NCBI RefSeq assembly: GCF_001426885.1
Contig: NZ_LMFP01000003.1
Coordinates: forward strand, 1,113,701-1,177,700
Reading direction: 5' to 3'
Source: Pelomonas sp. Root1444
GTDB lineage: Bacteria > Pseudomonadota > Gammaproteobacteria > Burkholderiales > Burkholderiaceae_C
Length of the DNA stretch: 64,000 nt
Below, one piece after another: positions 1 to 8,829 of this stretch. The notes below the pieces were generated by a model. That model saw only the letters and a list, made by a program, of their open reading frames with translations. It was not told the origin of the DNA and made no database searches. Position 1 is the stretch's first letter. Each line of letters begins with the position of its first letter. The translations under genes and the position numbers were made by a program.

Positions 1-314
1 CCGCCTTCACCGGCGGGCGTGGGTTGAAACGTCCCAGGTCCAGCCGGTGAAGTCGATCGCCTCGGCACCGCCCGCCTTCACCGGCGGGCGTGGGTTGAAA
101 CATGCGCAAGGTGCAGGAGGCCTGCCCACTGAGCGGCACCGCCCGCCTTCACGGGCGGGCGTGGGTTGAAACCGTAGGGCGCGACGTCAGGGAAGACGCG
201 CGGGCAGCACCGCCCGCCTTCACCGGCGGGCGTGGGTTGAAACATCGGTCATGCCGGCGTCGCGGGCGAACTTGAACGCACCGCCCGCCTTCGCCGGCGG
301 GCGTGGGTTGAAAC
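1..314 (+). CRISPR. CRISPR array, trailer end (5 repeats, 4 spacers visible)
   Basis: Five direct repeats: the first is cut by the window edge (1-30) and four are complete at 66-101, 137-172, 208-243 and 279-314, each also preceded by the same G, so the unit is 36-37 nt. The repeat carries an 8-bp inverted repeat (CGCCCGCC / GGCGGGCG) and ends in GTGGGTTGAAAC. Spacers are a constant 34-35 nt with no resemblance to each other. Repeat 3 (one C to G change) and repeat 5 (one A to G change) are variants, and no repeat follows 314, so this is the leader-distal end; leader and any cas genes would lie left of the window. The 3' handle and spacer length resemble type I-C, but the repeat is longer than the usual I-C 32 nt, so the type is left open. 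Confidence 0.95.
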
Positions 315-408
315 ATGACGATGGTGCGGCGGCCCGTCATCAACGCACGCGATTGGCTCACGATGCCAATAAGCCATGCCCGACGATTGCCGGGCGGCAG
401 TGCCCGTC

Positions 409-645
409 TCAGAACGCGCTGTCCGCAGCGCGGCGAAGGTCTGCTGCCATGCTTGGCATGGAGGACTCCATCTCGTGCGCCAGGTGGCGCAAAGCAATCG
501 CCTCGCGGAGCAGGCGACGCCGCTCGCCCCGGGCCGCGTGCGCGCGCTGGAACGCCTGCACCGCGTCTGTCGCACGGCCGATCCAGAACGCCAGGCGCGG
601 GGTGAGAGGCTGAACAGGGACGAGCACTTCGACGTAGGTGGACAT
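409..645 (-). CDS. Small conserved hypothetical protein (78 aa)
   Basis: A 78-residue protein beginning MSTYVEVLVPVQPLTPRLAF. GGAG lies seven bases before the ATG, which makes this a credible gene although longer open frames read through it on the same strand. The sequence is Arg/Ala/Glu-rich and predicted mostly helical, with no signal peptide, membrane segment or known catalytic motif. It is a single gene whose 3' end points at the CRISPR trailer 95 bp away and whose 5' end is divergent from msrP. I do not recognise a characterised family; a DNA- or protein-binding helical protein is only a guess. Confidence 0.6.
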   Translation of the reverse strand: MSTYVEVLVPVQPLTPRLAFWIGRATDAVQAFQRAHAARGERRRLLREAIALRHLAHEMESSMPSMAADLRRAADSAF

Positions 646-692
646 GATGGTTCTCCAAACTTTTACTGCCGGGCCTCCGATGGAGACCGATT

Positions 693-710
693 CATGCAGC
701 GGGATGCATG
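693..710. promoter_or_regulatory. Inverted repeat upstream of msrP (possible operator)
   Basis: A perfect 6-bp inverted repeat CATGCA-6 nt-TGCATG, followed at 721-728 by the palindrome GGTTAACC, in the 297-bp region between the divergent small gene (start 645) and msrP (start 943). This region has no gene. The position suits an operator, but I cannot tie it to a regulator. Confidence 0.2.
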
Positions 711-942
711 TTGCACCCAGGGTTAACCCTTTGTTGTGACGCAGATCAACCGGACGACATGGGAGGCCCGCAAGCCCATCGGCGTGACGAAGGTCGCCGT
801 GGTCGGCCACCACGGTTGACTGGACGCCCGAGCCGTCCTGAGCGGTCGGGAATTCACACCCCTTCGCGCGCAAACCGATGCATCGGTGTAAGTTGTGGCG
901 CCCGCCCGACGACCGATCCTTATCCCACTCCCGTGCCATCCC

Positions 943-1914
943 ATGCTGATCAAGACGCCCGCCCCCCACGAGCCGCACCCGAGCGAAATCACGCCTCACC
1001 GTGCCTACCTCAACCGCCGCACCACGCTGGCCGCCCTGGGGCTCGCGGCGGCCTCGCCGCTGGCGCTGGCCCAACCGACGGCCGCGGGCGGCGGCAAGCT
1101 GGCCAAGCTGCCGGGTGCGCGCAGCGCCGTCGCCGGCGCGATGGTGCTGGACAAGCCCACGAGCTACGCCGACGCGACCTCGTACAACAACTTCTACGAG
1201 TTCGGCACCGACAAGGCCGACCCGGCCCAGCTTGCGCACACGCTGAAGCCCCGCCCGTGGACAGTGGCCGTCGAGGGCGAGTGCGCCAAGCCGGGCAACT
1301 ACGACATCGACGCGCTCATGAAGCTGGCTGCCATGGAGGAGCGCATCTACCGGCTGCGCTGCGTGGAGGGCTGGAGCATGGTCATCCCCTGGGTCGGGTA
1401 TTCGCTGTCCGAACTGATCAAGCGAGCGGAGCCCACGGGCAAGGCCAAGTTCGTCGAGTTCACGACGCTGGCCGACCGCGCGCAGATGCCCGGGCTGCGC
1501 TCCGGCGTGCTGGACTGGCCGTATGTGGAGGCGCTGCGCATGGACGAGGCCATGCACCCGCTGGCGCTGCTGACCTTCGGCATGTACGGCGAGGTGCTGC
1601 CCAACCAGAACGGCGCACCGGTGCGCGTGGTGCTGCCCTGGAAGTACGGCTTCAAGTCGGCCAAGAGCATCGTCAGGATCCGCTTCGTCGAGAAGCAGCC
1701 GCGCAGCAGCTGGGAGCAGAGCGCGCCGCAGGAGTACGGCTTCTATTCCAACGTGAACCCGAACGTGGCGCACCCGCGCTGGAGCCAGGCCAGCGAGCGC
1801 CGCATCGGCGAGGACGGCCTGTTCGCCAAGAAGCGGCCGACGCTGATGTTCAACGGCTACGAGGCGCAGGTGGGCCAGCTCTACGCCGGGATGGACCTGC
1901 GCAAGTTCTTCTGA
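943..1914 (+). CDS. msrP: Protein-methionine-sulfoxide reductase, catalytic molybdoprotein MsrP
   Basis: 323-residue periplasmic molybdopterin oxidoreductase that reduces methionine sulfoxide in envelope proteins using electrons from the membrane partner MsrQ. The start is set at 943 because it gives an N-terminus of family length with a twin-arginine signal (RR at residues 25-26, hydrophobic stretch to about 43, ALAQ cleavage region). Cys140 in YRLRCVEGW is the expected Mo ligand of the sulfite-oxidase fold. The msrQ gene follows after 3 bp, so the pair is one operon. An upstream in-frame start would add only 16 unconserved residues. Confidence 0.95.
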   Translation: MLIKTPAPHEPHPSEITPHRAYLNRRTTLAALGLAAASPLALAQPTAAGGGKLAKLPGARSAVAGAMVLDKPTSYADATSYNNFYEFGTDKADPAQLAHTLKPRPWTVAVEGECAKPGNYDIDALMKLAAMEERIYRLRCVEGWSMVIPWVGYSLSELIKRAEPTGKAKFVEFTTLADRAQMPGLRSGVLDWPYVEALRMDEAMHPLALLTFGMYGEVLPNQNGAPVRVVLPWKYGFKSAKSIVRIRFVEKQPRSSWEQSAPQEYGFYSNVNPNVAHPRWSQASERRIGEDGLFAKKRPTLMFNGYEAQVGQLYAGMDLRKFF

Positions 1915-1917
1915 TCG

Positions 1918-2625
1918 ATGAAGCATGACCTGACGACGGCGCCGCAGGACCAGCGCCGGGCGGCCCCGAGTTCGGCCGCTGCGCCGGGTGGGCGGACGGT
2001 GCGGCGTATCGTCCAGCCGGCACTGATGCATCGCGCCGCGAAGCCGCTGCTGTTCTTGGCGTGCCTCGCGCCGCTGGCCTGGCTGGTCTATGCGGCCGCG
2101 GCGAATCGGCTCGGCGCGAACCCGGCGGAGGCGTTGATCCGCGGCCTGGGTGACTGGACGCTGCGCGGCCTGTGGCTGACGCTGGCCATCACGCCGCTGC
2201 GCGAGCTGACGGGCCTGGCGGCGCTGGCGCGCTTTCGGCGCATGCTAGGCGTGTTCACGTTCTGCTATGCCAGCGTGCATCTGCTGGCCTACGGCTGGCT
2301 GGACATGGGGCTGGACCCGGCCGAGATCGCCGCCGACATCGCCAAGCGGCCCTTCATCCTGATGGGCTTCACGGCCTGGGCACTGATGCTGCCGCTGGCC
2401 GCAACCAGCTTCAACAAGGCCATCAAGGCCGTCGGCGCCAAGCGCTGGCAGGCGCTGCACAAGGCGGTCTATGCGGTGGCCGTCGTCGCGCTGCTGCACT
2501 TCATCTGGATGCGCGCCGGCAAGAACAACTTCGCCGAACCGGCCGTGTACGGCGTGATCCTCGCCGCGCTGCTGGGGTGGCGGCTCTTCAAACGGCTGGG
2601 CAGAAAACAAACCCGGCTGGGATAA
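1918..2625 (+). CDS. msrQ: MsrPQ haem-binding membrane subunit MsrQ
   Basis: 235-residue inner-membrane b-type cytochrome of the ferric-reductase-like family that passes quinol-derived electrons to periplasmic MsrP. About six hydrophobic segments are seen, with candidate haem histidines in YASVHLLAY, ALHKAVY and LLHFIWM. The N-terminus has about 35 polar residues before the first helix, longer than typical, so the true start may be a later ATG such as the one in PALMHRAAK. It starts 3 bp after msrP. Confidence 0.93.
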   Translation: MKHDLTTAPQDQRRAAPSSAAAPGGRTVRRIVQPALMHRAAKPLLFLACLAPLAWLVYAAAANRLGANPAEALIRGLGDWTLRGLWLTLAITPLRELTGLAALARFRRMLGVFTFCYASVHLLAYGWLDMGLDPAEIAADIAKRPFILMGFTAWALMLPLAATSFNKAIKAVGAKRWQALHKAVYAVAVVALLHFIWMRAGKNNFAEPAVYGVILAALLGWRLFKRLGRKQTRLG

Positions 2626-2651
2626 TTCGCGGCTTTGCTCCCGCCGCACCC

Positions 2652-3899
2652 ATGCCCAGCCCTCTTGTCCTCGACGTAGCCATCCTCGGCGGCGGCCCCG
2701 CCGGCTGCAGCGCTGCGTCCTGGCTGGGGCAGATGGGCATGACGTCGCTGCTGGTGGAGCGCGAGACCCGGCTGTGCGCCGCTTTGGCCGGGCTCAACTT
2801 CGCGCAGGACTGGGTGCTGGGCGAACCCGCCGCGCACCTGGCCGCCTTGGGCCAGCACTACGCCGCCCAGGCCCAGGCCACGCCGGGCCTGACGCTGCGC
2901 CTGGGCACGCGGGCCGAATCGGCCCGCCACACGCCCGAGGGCTGGGCGCTGCAGCTGGCCACCGGCGAGCATGTGCAGGCCCGCGCGCTGCTCATCGCCA
3001 CCGGCCTGCGCCTGCTGCGCCCGGCGCGCTACTTCGCCGTGCCGCACGAGCGCGTGCTGGACGCCTCGCAGCTGACCGCCCGCCGCGAATCCCTGCCCCC
3101 CGGCCGCGTGCTGCTGCTGGGCGCCGGCGACAACGCGGCCGAGAACGCCATTTTCCTCGCCGAGCGCGGCCATGACGTGACGCTGTGGTCGCGCGGCAGC
3201 TGGCGCGCGCAGATCCACCTGGCCCAGCGCGCCGAGGCGCACCCGCGCATCACGCTGCGGCTGGCCACGCAGCTGCCCGAGGCGCTGCTGCCGGACGACA
3301 GCGGCGTCACGGTCGGCGCCGAGCGCTTCGATGTCGTCGCCGCGCTGCTGGGCTTCGAGCCCGAGCCCTCGGCCTTCGCGCTGCTGGACGAGGCCTCGCG
3401 CCAGCGCGCCTTCGTGGCCGGCGATGCCAGCCGCCGCTGGCACCCCTGCGTGCAGACGGCGCTGGCCGACGGCGTGCAGGCGGCCAAGCAGATCGAACTG
3501 GCGCTGCGCCCACAGGTGGCTGCGGCGCCGCAGCGCTACAACAACCGCCAGGTCATCCATCTGCAGGGCCTGCGCTTTCGCGCCAACCTGGGCGTGCTCG
3601 ACTTCGAGCGCACCGGGCCGCAGCCCATCCAGGTCGATGCCGAGGTCAACCTCGGCGCGATGCCGGTCGTCGCCCGCGACGCCGACATCGGCCACGTGCT
3701 GGACTACCGCCGCGTGCGCACGGCCATCATCGACGAGTGCACCTCCGAGCACACCGACCTCGTCGAAGCCCTGCTCGGCAAGCTCTGCAACCGCCTGATG
3801 AGCCTGCCCGGCGTCGTCGGCGTGCGGCTGAAGCTGACCAAGCTCGAAATCTTTCCCGACTGCGAAGTCGCAATCAGCACTGAACTGGGTGCATGGTGA
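2652..3899 (+). CDS. FAD-dependent oxidoreductase fused to dihydroneopterin aldolase (FolB)
   Basis: 415 residues in two parts. Residues 1 to about 290 form a two-dinucleotide-fold flavoprotein of the thioredoxin-reductase/ferredoxin-NADP-reductase type: FAD motif GGGPAG near residue 13 and NAD(P) motif [13 protein letters not shown] near residue 155. The redox CxxC of true thioredoxin reductases is absent. Residues of about 300-415 are a complete FolB domain ([19 protein letters not shown], then LDYRRV, ending [15 protein letters not shown]), the aldolase that makes 6-hydroxymethyl-dihydropterin for folate. The frame is open and continuous across the junction. The stop overlaps the start of ttcA by 7 bp; folB beside ttcA is, from memory, usual in Burkholderiales, but there folB stands alone. 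The role of the flavoprotein half is unknown. Confidence 0.85.
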   Translation: MPSPLVLDVAILGGGPAGCSAASWLGQMGMTSLLVERETRLCAALAGLNFAQDWVLGEPAAHLAALGQHYAAQAQATPGLTLRLGTRAESARHTPEGWALQLATGEHVQARALLIATGLRLLRPARYFAVPHERVLDASQLTARRESLPPGRVLLLGAGDNAAENAIFLAERGHDVTLWSRGSWRAQIHLAQRAEAHPRITLRLATQLPEALLPDDSGVTVGAERFDVVAALLGFEPEPSAFALLDEASRQRAFVAGDASRRWHPCVQTALADGVQAAKQIELALRPQVAAAPQRYNNRQVIHLQGLRFRANLGVLDFERTGPQPIQVDAEVNLGAMPVVARDADIGHVLDYRRVRTAIIDECTSEHTDLVEALLGKLCNRLMSLPGVVGVRLKLTKLEIFPDCEVAISTELGAW

Positions 3900-4900
3900 A
3901 CAACATGTCTGAACTTGATTTGCCCCCACGCTCGCATGGCGAGCTGCCCCCCGAAGGGGCTGCCAGCGGTTTCGGGCGGCCGGGCACCGCTGACGTTTTG
4001 GATTTCGCCGACCAAGCCGCCGCCGACAAGAAGGCCGCGCACGAGATCAACAAGCTGTCCAAGCGCCTGCACCGCCAGGTGGGCCAGGCCATCACCGACT
4101 TCAACATGATCGAAGACGGCGACAAGGTCATGGTGTGCCTGTCGGGCGGTAAGGACAGCTACGCGATGCTGGACATCCTGCTGAACCTGCAGCAGCGCGC
4201 GCCGATCAAGTTCAGCCTGGTCGCCGTCAACCTCGACCAGAAGCAGCCCGGCTTCCCCGCGGAGGTGCTGCCCAACTACCTGCGCTCGCGCGGCGTGGAC
4301 TTCCACATCGAGACCCAGGACACCTACGCCATCGTCAAGCGCCTCATCCCCGAGGGCAAGACGACTTGCAGCCTGTGCTCGCGCCTGCGCCGCGGCATCC
4401 TGTACCGCGTGGCCGGCGAGCTGGGCGCGACCAAGATCGCGCTGGGCCACCACCGCGACGACATGGTCACGACGCTGTTCCTGAACATGTTCTTCGGCAG
4501 CCGCCTGAAGGGCATGCCGCCCAAGCTCGTCAGCGACGACGGCCGCAACGTCGTCATCCGACCGCTGGCCTACGTGAAGGAGCCCGACCTCGTGCGCTGG
4601 GCCGAGCACCGCGAGTTCCCGATCATCCCGTGCAACCTCTGCGGCAGCCAGGAGAACCTGCAGCGCGTGCAGGTCAAGGCCATGATCAACGAGTGGGAGA
4701 AGCGCTACCCGGGCCGCATCGACAACATCTTCACGGCCATGGGCAACATCGTGACCTCGCACATGATGGACAAGAAGCTCTACCCCTTCGAGACGGCCCG
4801 CGCCACGGGCGTGCCGGAAGCGGGCGGCGACATCGCCTTCGACGACGATGAAGGCTGCGCGACACCTTCGCCAGCGGCGGTCATCACGCTTCAACGCTAG
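3893..4900 (+). CDS. ttcA: tRNA 2-thiocytidine(32) biosynthesis protein TtcA
   Basis: 335 residues; adenylates and thiolates cytidine 32 of certain tRNAs using an Fe-S cluster. The PP-loop SGGKDS is at residues 84-89; the cysteine pairs C159/C162 (CSLC) and C247/C250 (CNLC) provide the cluster and active-site cysteines. The ATG at 3893 overlaps the FolB-fusion stop; an ATG at 3905 (MSELDL) is an equal alternative. Residues of about 9-31 are a Pro/Gly/Ser-rich segment encoded by a palindromic GC-rich insert, absent from the N-termini I remember for relatives; the conserved protein begins around [18 protein letters not shown]. Cytoplasmic, co-transcribed with the upstream fusion gene. Confidence 0.95.
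   Translation: MVNNMSELDLPPRSHGELPPEGAASGFGRPGTADVLDFADQAAADKKAAHEINKLSKRLHRQVGQAITDFNMIEDGDKVMVCLSGGKDSYAMLDILLNLQQRAPIKFSLVAVNLDQKQPGFPAEVLPNYLRSRGVDFHIETQDTYAIVKRLIPEGKTTCSLCSRLRRGILYRVAGELGATKIALGHHRDDMVTTLFLNMFFGSRLKGMPPKLVSDDGRNVVIRPLAYVKEPDLVRWAEHREFPIIPCNLCGSQENLQRVQVKAMINEWEKRYPGRIDNIFTAMGNIVTSHMMDKKLYPFETARATGVPEAGGDIAFDDDEGCATPSPAAVITLQR
3923..3990. repeat. GC-rich palindromic repeat inside the ttcA N-terminus
   Basis: In-frame stretch with nested inverted repeats: GCTCGCATGGCGAGC near 3931 and CCCCGAAGGGG near 3948, then a TTTCGGGCGGCCGGGC tail. It resembles the intergenic palindromes I associate with Comamonadaceae/Rubrivivax-type genomes (recalled, not searched). Here it is translated as roughly [17 protein letters not shown]. 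Confidence 0.45.
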
Positions 4901-4982
4901 CGAGAGACGCTTTTGCCTTGCCTTTACACGCAGGCAAACTGGGCGGTTCAAAATCCCAACATCGCCACGATGGAGGTGCTTC

Positions 4983-5603
4983 ATGAACCGCCGCCTGATC
5001 CTCACTGTCCTTGCCGCCGCTTCGGTCGCCGCCATCACCGGCTGCGCCGGCCCGTACACGGTCTCCGCTGACGTATCCAGTTATGGCAACTGGCCGGCCG
5101 ACCGCAAGCCAGGCACCTATGCCTTCGACCGCCTGCCCTCGCAGCAGCAGAGCGAGGAGGCCACCAAGCGCCAGGCCACGCTGGAAGACGCCGCCCGCGG
5201 CGCGCTGGAGCGGGCCGGCTTCAAGCCCGCGGCCGACGCGAAGAGCGCCGACGTCCTGGTGACGCTGGGCGCCCGCGTCACCGCGTACGACCCGGTGCCC
5301 TGGGACGACCCGCTGTGGTGGCGCTGGCGCGGCCGGCTGCTGTCGCCGCGCTACGGCTACGGCGGCTGGGGGAGCTGGGGCTGGCGCCAGGACCCCTTCT
5401 TCGACCGCCGCTACGACCGCGCCGTGGCCCTGCTGCTGCGCGACCGCGCCACCGGCGAGGCCTTGTTCGAGACGCATGCCAGCAACGAGGGCATGACCAT
5501 GGGCAGCGAGGCGCTGCTGACGCCGCTGTTCGACGCCGCGCTGGCCGAGTTCCCCAAGGTCAACCCGAAATCGCATCGGGTGTCGGTGCAAGCCGTCCGT
5601 TAA
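4983..5603 (+). CDS. DUF4136 family outer-membrane-type lipoprotein
   Basis: 206 residues. A signal peptide ends in a lipobox (AAITGC, Cys21), so the mature protein is lipid-anchored. The body matches the DUF4136 pattern: a YAFDRLPS-like start, an ADVLVTLG strand pair, a Trp/Tyr/Gly-rich centre (RYGYGGWGSWGW) and a C-terminal region with LLLRDRATGEALFETHAS. GGAGG precedes the ATG by a few bases, which fixes the start at 4983 rather than the longer open frame upstream. Monocistronic between ttcA and glmU; biochemical function of the family is not known. Confidence 0.85.
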   Translation: MNRRLILTVLAAASVAAITGCAGPYTVSADVSSYGNWPADRKPGTYAFDRLPSQQQSEEATKRQATLEDAARGALERAGFKPAADAKSADVLVTLGARVTAYDPVPWDDPLWWRWRGRLLSPRYGYGGWGSWGWRQDPFFDRRYDRAVALLLRDRATGEALFETHASNEGMTMGSEALLTPLFDAALAEFPKVNPKSHRVSVQAVR

Positions 5604-5665
5604 AGGGCTCGCTGCCCTGCCTGCCCATAATCGCGGCTTCGCAAAAACGTAGTCGCAAGGCAGGC

Positions 5666-7045
5666 ATGGCGCTGAACATCGTGATCATGGCGGCGGGCAA
5701 GGGCACCCGCATGAAGTCCGCAACGCCCAAGGTGTTGCACAAGCTCGCGGGGCGCTCGCTGCTGGCGCATGTGCTCAAGAGCGGTGAACCGCTGGCGGCG
5801 GACGCGCGCATCGTCATCACCGGCCATGGCGCCGAGCAGGTGGAAGCGGCGGTGAAGGCCGACGGCATCAGCTTCGTGCGCCAGATGCCCCAGCTCGGCA
5901 CCGGCCACGCCATCCAGCAGGTCGTGCCGGCCCTGGTGGGCGAAGGCACCACGCTGATCCTCAACGGCGACGTGCCGCTCATCGAGACGGCCACCGCCAA
6001 GGCGCTCATCGATGCCTGTGCCGGGCATGCGCTGGTGCTGCTGACCGTCGACCTCGCCGACCCGACCGGCTACGGCCGCATCGTCCGCGACAAGGACGAT
6101 GGCGGCGTGCTGGCCATCGTCGAGCACAAGGATGCGACGCCGGAGCAGCGCCTCATCCACGAGGGCTACAGCGGCATGATGGCCGCGCCCACGGTGGCGC
6201 TCAAGCGCTGGGTCGGCCAGCTGACCAACAACAACGCCCAGGGCGAGTACTACCTGACCGACATCGTCGCGATGGCCGTGGCCGAGGGCCTGCCGGTGCT
6301 GGGCATCAAGGCCCACAGCGAGACCGAGGTGCTGGGCGTCAACGACCCCGTGCAGCTCGCACAGCTGGAGCGCGCCTTCCAGGCCCAGCAGGCCGAAAGC
6401 CTGATGCACGCCGGCGTGCGGCTGGCCGACCCGGCCCGCTTCGACCTGCGCGGCACGCTGACGCACGGGCAGGATGTCGAGATCGACGTGAACTGCGTGT
6501 TCGAGGGCCATGTGGCGCTGGGCGACGGCGTGCGCATCGGCGCCAACTGCGTGATCCGCAACGCCACCATCGCCGCGGGCGCGCGCATCCACGAGTTCAC
6601 CCACATCGACGGCGAGGCGGCGGGCGCGAGCGTCGGCGAGGGCGCGCTGATCGGGCCGTTCGCCCGCCTGCGCCCGGGCGCGCAGCTGGGCGCCGAGGTG
6701 CACATCGGCAACTTCGTCGAGGTGAAGAACTCGACGCTGGCCAAGGGCGCCAAGGCCAACCACCTGGCCTACCTCGGCGACGCCACGGTGGGCGAGCGTG
6801 TCAACTACGGCGCCGGCTCCATCACGGCCAACTACGACGGCGCCAACAAGCACCGCACGACCATCGGCGACGACGTGCACGTGGGCTCCAACTGCGTGCT
6901 GGTCGCGCCGGTCACGCTGGGCGCGGGTGCCACCATCGGCGGCGGCTCCACCATCACCAAGGATGTGACGCCAGGTGACCTGGCCGTGGCGCGCGGCAAA
7001 CAGGTTGCATTGAGCGGCTGGACCCGCCCGACCAAGAAGCGTTGA
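5666..7045 (+). CDS. glmU: Bifunctional UDP-N-acetylglucosamine pyrophosphorylase / glucosamine-1-phosphate N-acetyltransferase
   Basis: 459 residues, close to the usual 456. The N-terminal uridyltransferase domain (1 to about 230) has the nucleotide-binding motif MAAGKGTRMKS at residues 8-18 and NGDVPL for the metal site; the C-terminal domain is a left-handed beta-helix of hexapeptide repeats (VRIGANCVIRNATIAAG onward) that acetylates glucosamine-1-phosphate and carries the trimer interface. The product UDP-GlcNAc feeds peptidoglycan and lipid A. No glmS is seen next to it. The start ATG at 5666 gives the canonical MALNIVIMAAGKG beginning. Confidence 0.97.
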   Translation: MALNIVIMAAGKGTRMKSATPKVLHKLAGRSLLAHVLKSGEPLAADARIVITGHGAEQVEAAVKADGISFVRQMPQLGTGHAIQQVVPALVGEGTTLILNGDVPLIETATAKALIDACAGHALVLLTVDLADPTGYGRIVRDKDDGGVLAIVEHKDATPEQRLIHEGYSGMMAAPTVALKRWVGQLTNNNAQGEYYLTDIVAMAVAEGLPVLGIKAHSETEVLGVNDPVQLAQLERAFQAQQAESLMHAGVRLADPARFDLRGTLTHGQDVEIDVNCVFEGHVALGDGVRIGANCVIRNATIAAGARIHEFTHIDGEAAGASVGEGALIGPFARLRPGAQLGAEVHIGNFVEVKNSTLAKGAKANHLAYLGDATVGERVNYGAGSITANYDGANKHRTTIGDDVHVGSNCVLVAPVTLGAGATIGGGSTITKDVTPGDLAVARGKQVALSGWTRPTKKR

Positions 7046-7140
7046 ATAGAAGCACTGCCGTGACTTTGTTCCGGCGATTGCTTCACGCCGCCCGGGGTCG
7101 GGGGGCACCTGCGCAACCGACCCGCCGTTAGGATGACCCC

Positions 7141-7560
7141 ATGGCCGAACACCTCGACTTTGCTGCGTTCTCGCTCGACGATGCCGTGCCGGCGGACCTC
7201 GGGGCCCATGAGGCCATCGAAGCCCGGCAGCAGCAAGACGCCCGCAGCCGCGCGCTGGAACTGAAGGCGCAGGCCTGCGACAACGCCGCCGACGCCTGCT
7301 GGTACCTCGCCCGCAGCCTGGGCGCGGCCCGCGACCTGCCGCAGGGCGGCGACGCCAGCCTGGAGCTGCTGTTCCAGCTGATCGGCGCCCTTGCCGACCT
7401 GCCCGCCGAGATCGCCGCGGCGCCGCTGCCGGACGTGGTCGGCGGCCGCGACGACGGCATCACCGAACTCTGCCTGCAGCTGGAAGCCGCTCGTGAAGTG
7501 ACGGAAGAGGCGTTGATCGACGCCGACCTGGCGCCGGCCCGCACGCAGCTCTGCCACTGA
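7141..7560 (+). CDS. Conserved hypothetical protein (139 aa)
   Basis: Acidic, Ala/Leu-rich, predicted all-helical cytoplasmic protein beginning MAEHLDFAAFSLDDAVPADL. No signal peptide, transmembrane segment or catalytic motif. Lies 95 bp after glmU on the same strand and ends just before an intrinsic terminator, so it is probably the last gene of its transcript. Not a family I can name. Codon use matches its neighbours, which supports a real gene. Confidence 0.6.
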   Translation: MAEHLDFAAFSLDDAVPADLGAHEAIEARQQQDARSRALELKAQACDNAADACWYLARSLGAARDLPQGGDASLELLFQLIGALADLPAEIAAAPLPDVVGGRDDGITELCLQLEAAREVTEEALIDADLAPARTQLCH

Positions 7561-7580
7561 GCCGCCAACGCACAAAGACA

Positions 7581-7606
7581 AAGGCGCCCGATGGGCGCCT
7601 TTGCTT
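7581..7606. terminator. Intrinsic terminator, likely bidirectional
   Basis: Perfect stem AAGGCGCCC-GAT-GGGCGCCTT followed by TGCTTTT on the plus strand, with the matching A-run on the other side. It sits between the convergent 7141-7560 gene and the BON-domain gene and can serve both. Confidence 0.8.
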
Positions 7607-7627
7607 TTGGGGAGTGCCTGATCAGGA

Positions 7628-8683
7628 TCAACCGCCGCTGGTCGGTGTCACGCCACCCACCGTGGCCACCGGGGGCACCGTCAACCGGTTGTCGACCGCC
7701 TTGACGCCGCTCGTCGCGGCGGCAACGACCGTGGCGCGTTCGCGGGTGGAGGCGTCCGGCGCCTGGCCTTCCAGCTTGACGACGCCGTGGTCGGTGCTGA
7801 CGGCGATGGGCACGGCGGCCAGCGTGGAGTCGGCAGCCAGCGCGGTGCGGACATTGACGGTGATGCTGCTGTCCTCCGGAGCCGCAACGGGCGGCTGCGG
7901 CTGCGGCGCGGCCTGGGCCACGGGCGGCACGGTCTCAGGCGGCACCGCGGCCGGCGGCGTCTGAGGGATCGGAGCCGGAGCCGGGGTCGCGGCCACCACC
8001 GGCGGCGCGGCCTGCACGGGCGGCGTCACGGCAGGCGTGACCGGGGCCAGCGGCTGCAGCGCCGACTCACGCACGGGCGGCGGGGAGGCCTGAGCCAGCG
8101 TCCTGGGCGTCGTGGCGGGGTCCCCACGCACCACCGGTAACGGCGGCGTGGGCGCCTCGGCCACCTTGGTCGGCGTCGCGGCGGCCTTGGGCTCCACGGC
8201 GGGCGCAGGCGCCGCCGGCGTCTCGGCAGGTTGCGCTTCCGGCGCTGGTGTCACGGGGCCGGCACTCGGCGGCTGGGACTGCAGCAGCGTGTCCTCAGGC
8301 GACGGTGTGGCCTGGCTGAGCACGGCGGCAGGCGGTGCGCTGGGCTCGCTGGGCGACATGGTGCGCGACATCGTCACGGCCAGGCCGATCAACGCCGCGC
8401 CAACGCCGGCACCGATGAGCCAGGGGTTGACGCCCGAGCGCGGCGCCGTGCTGGCAGCCGGTGTGCGGCTGGCCCCCGTGGAGGCGGTGAACGGTGCCGG
8501 CGCGGCGGCGAAGCTGACCGGCTCGACGCGAGGCGCGGCCTGCGTCGTCGTGGCACGCAGCGGCTCCCCACGCAGGGTGGGCTTGACGCCCATCGGCTTT
8601 GCTGCGGGCGAGGGCTTGTCGGACTTGGTCGTATCGATGTGATTGGACCAGCCGTCGGCGTGCAGAGATTTTGGAAACTTCAT
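7628..8683 (-). CDS. BON-domain protein with membrane anchor and proline-rich stalk
   Basis: 351 residues. A cytoplasmic N-terminus of about 85 residues is followed by one transmembrane helix (NPWLIGAGVGAALIGLAV, around residues 88-105), a long Pro/Ala-rich linker (about 110-280), and a C-terminal BON domain (SITVNVRTALAADS through VKAVDNRLTV, about 283-340), a fold thought to bind phospholipid or other envelope components. AGGAGG lies five bases before the ATG at 8683 and only two before a GTG at 8686, so ATG is preferred. The linker probably spans the periplasm. Confidence 0.75.
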   Translation of the reverse strand: MKFPKSLHADGWSNHIDTTKSDKPSPAAKPMGVKPTLRGEPLRATTTQAAPRVEPVSFAAAPAPFTASTGASRTPAASTAPRSGVNPWLIGAGVGAALIGLAVTMSRTMSPSEPSAPPAAVLSQATPSPEDTLLQSQPPSAGPVTPAPEAQPAETPAAPAPAVEPKAAATPTKVAEAPTPPLPVVRGDPATTPRTLAQASPPPVRESALQPLAPVTPAVTPPVQAAPPVVAATPAPAPIPQTPPAAVPPETVPPVAQAAPQPQPPVAAPEDSSITVNVRTALAADSTLAAVPIAVSTDHGVVKLEGQAPDASTRERATVVAAATSGVKAVDNRLTVPPVATVGGVTPTSGG

Positions 8684-8829
8684 CACAGCCTCCTGTCGTC
8701 GAAATCGACGGTTGCGATGAAGTCATTGTTGAGACGGTCCGGGTGTGCACCCTGCCGGCCCAGGCACCGTCTCCGTGTAGGACAACGGACCCAAGGCGTG
8801 TGGAATTGCGAGCCGCGTGAGCAGATCCG

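Noticed and set aside
315-349. A fifth CRISPR spacer after the last repeat
   Set aside because: No repeat follows at the expected distance, so this is trailer flank.
409-2031. 540-codon minus-strand frame across msrP
   Set aside because: Antisense to msrP; only the final 78 codons, with their own ribosome-binding site, look like a gene.
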